Source: Molossus alvarezi (taxonomy: Eukaryota; Chordata; Mammalia; Chiroptera; Molossidae). Taken from it: a DNA stretch of 64,000 nucleotides. The position numbers and the translations under genes are program-made. Location: assembly GCA_037176705.1 (NCBI GenBank), contig JBAWUJ010000130.1, positions 62,001 through 126,000 of the forward strand, written 5' to 3'. Shown here piece after piece: positions 56,393 through 64,000 of this stretch. Position 1 is the stretch's first letter; every line of letters starts with the position of its first letter. The notes under the pieces were generated by a model that did not search any database, had not been told where the DNA came from, and was given only the letters and a program-made list of their open reading frames with translations.

Positions 56393-59050
56393 AGTTATGT
56401 ACTGAGAATGCTACCTGTCTAGGCTATGAACTGAGAAAAGAAAAATGGTCCTTTTCTACAAGCGACATTGAGGCCATTCTGAAAATACTTCAACCACAAA
56501 CAAAGGAATAGGTCTAGAAATTTCTAGGAATAACTGGGTGAGGCTGCCTCTAGATACTCCAATTTGCAGAAATCGCAAAACCTCTATATACTGGTACAGG
56601 AGGAAATACAGATGATTTAACTTGGACTGAAACTGAGTAAAAGGCTTTGCAATAATTAGAAGAGACTCTCATCAGTGCCCTGGCTCTAACCCTACCTGAC
56701 CTTAATAAGCCTTTTCAGTTATTCTTCTCTGAGAACCAGGGGATTGCTAAAGGAGTACTCACCCAGGCCCTCAATCCCTGGAAACATCCAGGGACCTATC
56801 TGTTTAAGAGACTAAACCCAGTAGCTTCTGGGTGGCCACATTGCTTAAGAGCCATAGCAGTTACAGCCCTGCTCACTAAGGAAGCCTCTAAGCTGACCCT
56901 AGGACAAGACTTATAGATTATAGCACCCCATGCTGTTGAAACTTTACTCAGTAGTCCCCCTGAAAGATGGATATCCCATGCCAGAATTGTCCAATATCAA
57001 GTGCTCTTGTAAAATCCCCTGAGGATTAAATTCCTAGAGACTACTGCCCTAAACCCTGCCACCTCGCTGCCTAATGATGACCTAGCAGAACCTGTTCATA
57101 ACTGCCTCAAGGTCCTGGACTCCTTGACTAGTCTTTGAACAGACCTCAGAGACATACCCTGGCCAGATCCATATACTGATGTCCACACAGATAGGAACAG
57201 CTTTATGTCAAATGGCACCAGATATGCAGGAACTGCTATGATAACACAAGATAAGGTACTCTGGTCACAGGCATTGGCACATGGGATTTCTGCACAGAGG
57301 GCTGAACTTATAGCCTTAATACAAGCCCTACATTGAGGAAAAGAAAAAATCTATAAACATTTATACTGACAGTAAATATGCATTTGTTACTGCTCATGTA
57401 CATGGGGACCTCTATCAAGAGCAGGGACTCCTCACCTCAGAGAAAAAGAAAATTGAAAACAAAGCTGAAATACTAGCCCTATTAGAGGCCGTCTGGCTGC
57501 CTCAATGTGTTACCATTGTTCACTGTAAAGGACATCAAATAACTGATGGCCCAGGGATATACTTTTGCAGATCAAACTGCAAGAGAGACTGACCAAAAAT
57601 CATTGGTGCCTCTCTATATTTTACCTGTGCTACCTCCACAAAATCTCCCTAAAGTTCCCTCTTATACAGAAGAGGAAAAAGAACTCAGTATTAAGCTAAA
57701 AGGGAACATAAACTTTTCCAGTTGGTACATAGTTTCTGATTGGAGAATTCTATTACCTGCAGCATTAAGACAAGATGAACGAGATCTTATTTTTAAGACT
57801 CACCAAAGTACTCATCTAGGGGGAACTAAACTAATTGAACTTCTTCATCAAGATTTTTACATTCCAAGACTTCACCATTATGTGAAGCTAACTTCGGCCC
57901 GCTGTTCTACTTGTGTTTAAATAAATACAACAACAAGAAAATGCTCAATTGGTGATTCAACTACATTGACAGAACCCAGGGGAATATTGGGAAATAGACT
58001 TTACTGAAGTAATTCCAGGGAAGTTTGGTTACAAATACCTCTTCATTTTTATTGACACTTTGTCAGGTCAGACAGAAGTTTCCTGACTAAATATGAGACA
58101 GCTCAGACAATAACTAGGAAACTAATATCAGAAATAGTCTTCTGATTTGGCCTCCCTTTATCCTTGGGGTTTGACAATGGCCTGGCATTTATCACCCAGA
58201 TCACACAAGTCTTTGTTATAATTTTAAAAATTAGTTGGAAATTATACTGTCCATACAGGCCTCAGAATTCAGGACAGATAGAAAGGATGAATCAAACATT
58301 AAAGGAGACTATTACTAAATTAAAATTAAACGCAGGCAAAAATTGGGTCAGCCTCCTTCCTTTTGTCCTATCATGGGTCTGATCTATTCCCTATATTAAG
58401 GCTCTCTCTCCCTATGAAATAATGTATGGGAAACCATCACCACTTCTCCCCAAATTGGGAGAAGAAGCTGTAACCAAACTAAGTAACTAATATCTTCTTT
58501 TTTTTTACCATTACCTGAGAGAACATTTTTCTATTTTTTGTTCAGAATGAGTGGGAAGGAGAGAGATAGAGAGAAATATCAATGTTAAAGGGACACATCA
58601 AATGGTTGCCACCTGCATGACCAACTGGGACCAGGGACAAACTGCAACCGAGGTACATGCCCTTAGTGGGAACTAAACCCAGGTCTCTCTGGACCGCAGG
58701 CCAATACTAACCACTGAGCCAAACTGGCCAGAGCAACCATTATCTTCTTAAGTTCTTACAGGTTCTACAACTCATCCAGTGGAGGAACCATCAGGTAATA
58801 AGAGATTCTCTCCCTAAGCCTTCTCTTCCAGGTGACTCAGATCTCCACAATGTTCAGCCCAGAAATTGGATCTGGATAAAAAAAATTCAACCTGCTTTAC
58901 CAACCTAGATGGACTGATTCCCTGCCTATAATCCTCAACACTCTGATGGCTCTTAAGATGACAGGTCACCATTTCTGGATTCATCACACCCAGGTAAAGA
59001 AGGCTCACCCCCACCAGATACCAGGAAAATGGACCCTTCAACAGACAAGA
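56393..59050 (+). pseudogene. ERV pol, from RT C-terminal part through integrase
   Basis: It begins in the C-terminal half of reverse transcriptase (about 56393-56900). RNase H follows (about 57170-57560, with Asp-rich catalytic text). The integrase zinc-binding domain is inside the 124-codon open frame at 57546-57920 and has the His-His-Cys-Cys pattern. The catalytic core (about 57970-58480) is next, and after the SINE the integrase C-terminal part (58750-59050). Protease and the polymerase active site are missing. Several stops and frameshifts are present. Confidence 0.85.
58501..58733 (-). mobile_element. VES-type SINE in ERV integrase
   Basis: A reverse-complement SINE from its T-rich tail to GGCCAGAGC. 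TATCTTCTT follows the SINE at 58741-58749 and a near-identical AATATCTTCTT precedes it, giving the TSD. It is younger than the ERV. Confidence 0.87.
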
Positions 59051-59950
59051 TGATTCTTTGAAGGTAAAATTACTCTGATCCTGCTCCTGCTCCTTGGGAC
59101 CTCTGCTTCTCTGACTCAGGGAAATTCACACTAGCTGACTCAGTATCTGTGGAATCTTATTCGGACCCATGATGAATATGTTATTGTCACTAACACATTC
59201 TGTGGAACCCCAAACTTCTATTTTGATTCCTATGCCAGAGGACCTCCAAGAAGTCGAAGGCCCCAGACAACTTGTAGCCCTAGAAAGGACTTAGTTTGCC
59301 TGCACTACTGGACTGACTCCCGATATTAACTCACATAATGATGATTTTGGACTATATATTCTAGCTTATGTAATCCTGTAGGTTACTTTTAATCCAGTGA
59401 AGGTGGACACAAACATTTTGGAATCTCAGCTGGTAGGGAAAAATGAGCAATACCCTTATTAGTTCTACTCTTAGCAAGCTTAGGAACAACAGGCTCTGCA
59501 GCCATTATTACGGCTGCATTAGTTGTGGGAGACCAGAATTTTAAGGCACTTAATAAACAGATAGATTGAGACCTCTCAGATCTAGAAAGCTCAATCACCC
59601 ATTTAGAAAAGTCTCTAAATTCACTAGCTGAAGTAATATTACAGAATAGATGAAAACTTGATCTCCTCTTCTTAAAACAAGGAGGTCTATGTATGCTTCA
59701 AGGTGAGACCTGCTGTTTCTATGCTAACCAGTCTGGAATAATAAAAGACAGTTTGACTCTAGTTAAACAGATAATTAAAGATAGAGATGAATTAAGAAAA
59801 TCAGAAAACAACTTACTTGAGCGTCTATATAACTGGTCTCCATGGTTGATGACCCTCCTATCAGCAATAGCAGAACCTGTTTTATTATTGCTAATAGAGC
59901 TACTTTTTGGCCCCATAATTATTAACTATTTAACTAAATATATCAGATAA
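59051..59950 (+). pseudogene. ERV env, surface part mostly lost, transmembrane part kept
   Basis: A leucine-rich signal-like stretch near 59060-59110 marks the env start. The surface subunit is reduced to about 300 bp of decayed sequence. From about 59440 the transmembrane subunit is recognisable: a hydrophobic N-terminal stretch, heptad region, a CX6CC cysteine motif inside the open frame at 59693-59950 (near residues 4-12 of it), and a C-terminal membrane anchor. Stops upstream (around 59570 and 59650) separate the parts, so no full envelope protein can be made. Confidence 0.8.
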
Positions 59951-60019
59951 AGAATCCAGACAGTTAAACTTATGGTCCTAAGCACCCATTATCAGAGAAT
60001 TCAAAATTCAGATGAGGAA

Positions 60020-60522
60020 ACAATGATTTGATTCCCCTGAAAACCAGTTGGGAATGTACTGGCCTGCTCTTATCACCTTGTTCTGATTAGATAAACAAAT
60101 GGCCAACTATGAAGCTTTCACAGGCAAACTGAGAAAGTACCAGCTGGCCTGGTACTACTCTAACTGAATTTGTTTTCTAAGCAAATTTTTTAGTTCTTAT
60201 AACTTAGAAAATAAGATGAATAGCAGGATAGATGTGTGCTGACCCAGTTCACCCAGTTTCATTCTGCCTCAGCTCTCTCCCCTCTCTGTTCCCTCCTGCT
60301 TATTGCTAACTGCCTCTGCTTCTGTACTTGCTTGCTTGCTCTCCCCCAAGGACAACAAGAAATGCCAACTGCAGAAGTTTGTAACACATCCCCTATAAAA
60401 TAAAAAATCAGCTGAAAGTCAGGGCTGATCTCTTAGAACTGGGGATCAGTCACCACTGGCTTCGCTCTCTATTTGGCTTTAATTTGGCTCTGGTGGTCTC
60501 TCAGTTCTCTCATGCCACAACA
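60020..60522 (+). mobile_element. ERV 3' LTR
   Basis: It follows env and ends ...CCACAACA. A TATA-like CCCTATAAAATAAA lies near 60390-60403, followed by R-like text and a CT-rich end. The left border is uncertain because no second LTR is available for comparison. At its right end the sequence passes into CYTB within 1-2 bases. Confidence 0.7.
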
Positions 60523-60523
60523 C

Positions 60524-61655
60524 TCTTCACTTTAGTAGATAATTTTGTGTAAAGCTTGTTAGGAGTATGAGCACTAAGATAGTAAATAAATATAAGATAG
60601 ATGCTAATTGGCCAATAATAATGTATGGGTGTTTTACTGGTTGAACTTCTAGTTCATGTAAGGGTCAACAGATCTGCTATTAATAGTCAGAATTAAAATT
60701 GCCTGAGAGGGCAGAAAGTTATACTTTGTTGTTTTGAAGTATAAAGGTTTGGAAGAATTCTTAGGAAAAAAATTGATAGGACTAGAGTTAGTACAACTTC
60801 TAATTTATTTAGAATTGATTGTAGAATTGTGTAGGCAAATGGGAATTGCATTATGGCTTGATATGTGGAGTGGTATTAAGGGGGTTTGCTGGGGTATAAT
60901 TGTCAGAGTCTCCTAGTATGTCAGGGAAGAATAACACTAGTGTGAGTAGTGCTGTTAGCATTAGGAGAATTTCTAAGATATCTTTGATTGTATAATAGGA
61001 GTGGAATAAAATTATGTAAGAGTTAGATGGGATTTCTGCAGGGTTGTTAGACCCTGTTTTTTGTAGAAATAAAATGTGTACTATAACTATAGCTACTATG
61101 ATAAAGGGAAGTGGAAGGTAAAAAATTGTGTTAGACTAGCTTTGTCTGCTGAGAGTACTCCTCAAATTCATTCTACTAGGTCAGTTCCCATGTAGGTGAC
61201 TGCAGAGAGTTAGTTTGTGATAACTGTTTTTCCTCAGAAAGATATTTGTCCTCATGGCAGAACATAGCCTATGAATGCAGTAGGTATTTCGGCAAATAGA
61301 ATAATAATTCATACGTTTCATGTTTTGTATAGGTGTATGATCCACAGAAAAGTCCACATCCAATATGGAGATATAGGCAAATGAAAAACATGGAAGCTCC
61401 ATTTGCATGTATGTAGTGCAGTAGTCAACCATAATTTACATCTCAGCACATGTGGGTAACTGAATTGAATGCATTGGCAGTATCAGAGGTGTAGTATATC
61501 ACTTGGAATAATCCTGTTAGCATTTGTACAGCCAGGCAAACTCCTAAGAGGAAACCAAAGTTTCATCAGAAAAAAATATTTGATGTGGCTGGTAAATCAA
61601 TGAATGCGTCATTGACAATTTTAATTAGGGCATGTAATTTTTGGATGTTGGTCAT
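60524..61655 (-). pseudogene. CYTB: NUMT: CYTB, nearly complete
   Basis: Cytochrome b is the membrane core of complex III. The start ATG is at 61655 ([18 protein letters not shown]) and the mitochondrial stop AGA at 60524-60526 follows NYLLKW, whose Trp is TGA. Length is 1132 bp against a usual 1140, so small indels have shifted the frame. Nuclear translation would stop early. The ERV LTR abuts its 3' end, and a SINE separates its start from tRNA-Glu. Confidence 0.93.
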
Positions 61656-61663
61656 TACAGTTG

Positions 61664-61910
61664 TTTTTTTTTTTTATCCTCACCCGAGGACATTTTTCCA
61701 TTTTTTGTTCAGATAGAGTGGGAGGGAGAGAGGAAGAGAGAGAAAGAGAAACATTGATGTGAAGGGACACATCGAGTGGCTGCCACCCGCACGACTAACC
61801 AGGTCCAGGGACAAACTGCAACCGAGGTACATGCCCTTAGTAGGAACCGAACCCAGGTCTCTCAGGACCACAAGCTGACACTCTAACCGCTGAGCCAAAC
61901 TGGCCAGGGC
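61664..61910 (-). mobile_element. VES-type SINE between CYTB and tRNA-Glu
   Basis: A complete reverse-complement SINE. Plus-strand TATCCTCACCCGAGGACA is the terminal hairpin. TCATTACAGTTG (61652-61663) and TCATTATAATTC (61911-61922) are the diverged TSD. Confidence 0.9.
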
Positions 61911-61918
61911 TCATTATA

Positions 61919-61984
61919 ATTCTTATAGTTGAGCATACAAGCATGATTTTTCAGGTGATAGGGTTAAACCATGTAGGAAAATTG
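61919..61984 (+). pseudogene. NUMT: tRNA-Glu
   Basis: The plus strand reads ATTCTTATAGTTGAGCATAC, then TTTTTCA, then the 3' part, immediately before ND6, as in mammalian mtDNA. Confidence 0.8.
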
Positions 61985-62513
61985 ATGAAATATATTGTTT
62001 ATTTTAAGTGTGTTCTTTGTGGTTCATTTTGTGGACTTTCTTCAAAGCCACCAATTTATACTGGAGTTGGTTTAATTATTAGTGGAGGGGTTGATTGTGA
62101 AATTGTGATGAATTTTGATGGTTCTTTTTTAGGTTTAATGGTCTATTTAATTTATCTTGGAGAGATGCTCATTGTTTTTGGTTATACAACTGCAATAGCT
62201 ACTGAGAAATACCCAGAGGTTTGGGTGTCTAATAAGACAGTTTTAGGGTCTAATTTAATTGGGTTAATTATAAAAGTTATACTGGTTTTTAGTACTCAAA
62301 AGGATGAGAAGTTGGAGATTGTTTTTGAGTTTAATGAGATAAGAGATTGGGTGATTTATGGTAGTGGTGATTCTGGTAAAAAAGGGTTTTTTGGTAAAAA
62401 AAAAAGTTGTGGGGGTAGGTGCTTTGTATAGTTATTTAACTTGATTAGTAGTGGTTACTGGTTGATCATTATTTATGGGGGTTGTTTTTATTATAATTAC
62501 TCATGAAAATTAA
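61985..62513 (+). pseudogene. ND6: NUMT: ND6
   Basis: ND6 is a complex I membrane subunit encoded on the opposite mtDNA strand, hence plus here. It starts MKYIVYF at 61985, contains ISGGVDCEIVMNFDGSFLGL and YPEVWVSNKTVLG, and ends with THEN and TAA at 62511-62513. Length is 529 bp against the usual 528, so at least one net base was gained, probably in the A/G-rich part near 62390-62410. The nuclear-code frame stays open until 62431. Its end overlaps ND5 by 17 bp, as normal. Confidence 0.9.
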
Positions 62514-64000
62514 AGATAGGGAAGCTAAGGGCTAGGGTAATTAGGAAAGATAAGAAATATAATTTGTTTAATCCCTTTTTGTTGGAACCTAGGCTAGATA
62601 TATTTGATTGTGAGTAGAAAATAAGTTTTGGCAGTAGGTCTTCTAGTCAGACTAGGTCTAGTAGAAGGAAGGCATACTTTTGACTTGCTAGTAAATGTAT
62701 GAATGGTTGAATTTGGTGAATGATAATAGAAAAAAAGCCAAGAGATTTGGAGAATTTAAATATGGTTGTAGGGGGGTTGTGTTTTAGGTTATTTGTAGCT
62801 ACGTTGAATTCTAGGGATATAATGAATCCTATGATTGTCACCATTAGGGCTGTTAATTTTAGGTAGGCAGGTATAGTTCTTTGTGGAACAGTTGTGAGAG
62901 TAATATTGATAGTAGGAATCTTTCAAAAATGCTTTCAATTAGGAGGCATTTGATGAAACTAATAATTAAAGGGTTGTTTTTATTAATTAAGATGAGAGTG
63001 GGGAAATGTGGTTGTACGTGGTGGTTCATTTTCTTCATTCTAATAGTATAAAGAAAATAATTCAGGTGCTGTAAAGAGCTCTTAGGGATGTGGCTACAAG
63101 AGTAATTAGTAGGGCTCAGGCATTGGTCTATGATGTATTGGTGGTTTCAATGCTTAGATCTTTTGAGTAGAATCCTGTTATCATCGTTAGTGCGGTGGTG
63201 GTAAATGGCAGTGTTTTGAATAGGCCTCCTATTTTTCGGATGCCTTGTTCATCTCCCAAGCTGTTAGTAATAGATAAAGAGCATATAAATAATATGACTT
63301 TATAGAATTCCTGGGTTCAGATATCAAGAAAGACTCAATGTGGTTGGTTAATTTCATTTGTAACTATTATAAGGCCTAGTTGGCTTGAGGTTGAAAAAGA
63401 TACAATGTTCTTGATGTTGTTTTGGTGAGGGCACAGATAGCTATGAAAAGTGTTGTGATTGCTCCTAAGCATAAGATTAGTGTTTTAATCAAAAAATTGT
63501 TTTCTGTTAAGGGGTAGAATTGAATTAATAGAAATACCCTTGCTACTTGTATTATGCTTGAGTAAAGTAATACTGAGATGGTGTTAGACCATCTATGGCT
63601 GATGGAAGTCATGGATGTAGACTGAATTAGGCTGATTTTCCAGCGGCAGCTAAAAAAAGTCTTATTAGTGAAAAGTTGATATTTACTGTATTTAGTATAA
63701 AGATTTGTTGCAGTTCTCAGGAGTTGTTATATGTCAGAAGTCATGCTGTAGCTAGAATAAACCCAGTGTTTCCAATGCAGTTGTAGAGAATTGCTTGTAG
63801 TGCTGTGGTGTTGGAGTCTGCTTGGCCACATCATCATCTGATGAGCAGAAAGGATATGATACCTACACCTTCTCAGGCAATGAATAATTGGAATAGGTTG
63901 TTAGTGGTAATTAGGATAAGTGTAGTGATTAGGAATATTAGTAGGTATTTGAAGAATCAGTCAATATTGGGGTCTGCGTGTATATATCGTATTGAAAACT
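62497..64000 (-). pseudogene. ND5: NUMT: ND5, 3' part (runs off the window)
   Basis: ND5 is the largest membrane subunit of complex I. The stop (TAA) is at 62497-62499, preceded by FLSFLITLALSFPIFNFHE. About 1.5 kb of roughly 1.8 kb is inside the window, with frameshifts. The N-terminal part and any further NUMT lie outside. Confidence 0.9.

Larger units (their letters stand above)
55840..60522 (+). mobile_element. Defective class I (gamma-like) endogenous retrovirus
   Basis: An ERV in plus orientation with capsid, part of pol, a shortened env and a 3' LTR. Gag nucleocapsid, protease and the first part of reverse transcriptase are deleted at one junction near 56392. Stops and shifts occur throughout, and a SINE splits the integrase region. 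The 3' LTR ends at ACAACA (60517-60522) directly against the 3' end of the NUMT CYTB. No 5' LTR was found. It is non-functional. Confidence 0.88.
39245..64000 (-). other. Nuclear mitochondrial insertion (NUMT), control region included
   Basis: Mitochondrial genes appear in mitogenome order, reversed: ND2, tRNA-Met, Gln, Ile, ND1, tRNA-Leu, 16S, tRNA-Val, 12S, tRNA-Phe, control region, then CYTB, tRNA-Glu, ND6 and ND5. About 8.6 kb of mtDNA-derived sequence is visible and the insertion continues past the right edge. tRNA-Thr, tRNA-Pro and the outer end of the control region are not found; the L1 and ERV lie where they should be. Reading frames still use TGA as Trp and ATA as Met, and are broken by indels. 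Nested retroelements prove nuclear location. Confidence 0.95.

Noticed and set aside
59693..59950. Domesticated retroviral envelope gene
   Set aside because: Only 85 codons of the transmembrane part are open; the surface part is mostly gone and stops lie upstream.
61943..62431. Functional nuclear ND6 gene
   Set aside because: It sits in a NUMT with mitochondrial codon use, a frame-shifting indel and no targeting sequence.

Overview
This window looks like nuclear DNA from a mammal, most likely a bat. It contains at least ten copies of a tRNA-headed SINE beginning CCCTGGCCAGTTTGGCTCAG, which resembles the VES-type SINEs of bats. It also has many L1 LINEs, gammaretrovirus-like ERV sequence, a hAT-type MITE and a long nuclear copy of mitochondrial DNA (NUMT). 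I found no intact host protein gene. The best host coding candidate is a run of three phase-compatible coiled-coil exons at 29.6-30.7 kb.

Layout. (1) 1-26.4 kb is a duplicated block. Copy 1 (about 1.53-9.97 kb) and copy 2 (about 16.98-25.42 kb) share the same broken L1 sequence, the same two SINEs and a 4-5 kb single-copy-like stretch. A shorter, more diverged third copy lies at about 26.19-26.43 kb. Copy 1 gained three SINEs and a solo LTR after the duplication, and copy 2 still shows the empty LTR site. Between the copies are an LTR-like stretch, a hAT MITE, an L1 with an inverted 5' part and a captured SINE piece, another SINE, an L1 3' end and a GAAA microsatellite. (2) 26.4-31.5 kb holds an old L1, a SINE, a SINE reduced to its tRNA head, two identical 80-bp segments, two degenerate minisatellites and the candidate exons. 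(3) 31.52-37.69 kb is a full-length, fairly young L1 on the minus strand with a 15-bp target-site duplication (TSD). (4) 37.7-39.2 kb is quiet sequence plus an old SINE and an L1 3' end. (5) From 39.25 kb to the right edge runs the NUMT, on the minus strand: ND2, tRNAs M/Q/I, ND1, tRNA-Leu, 16S, tRNA-Val, 12S, tRNA-Phe, control region, then (after a gap) CYTB, tRNA-Glu, ND6 and ND5, running off the end.

The NUMT has served as a landing pad. An ORF1-only (HAL1-like) element and a full-length L1 split ND1. An L1 3' end splits 16S. A severely shortened L1, a 73-bp tandem repeat and a defective ERV lie between the control region and CYTB. A SINE sits between CYTB and tRNA-Glu, and the ERV carries its own SINE. 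Most of these insertions have readable TSDs, so the relative order of events can be reconstructed.

Nothing here works together as a pathway or operon. The interest lies in element structure and insertion history: the HAL1-like copy, the L1 lacking ORF2 and most of ORF1, the inverted L1 fused to SINE sequence, and a small hairpin at the 3' end of two SINE types. All family names rest on reading the sequence by eye, without database searches.
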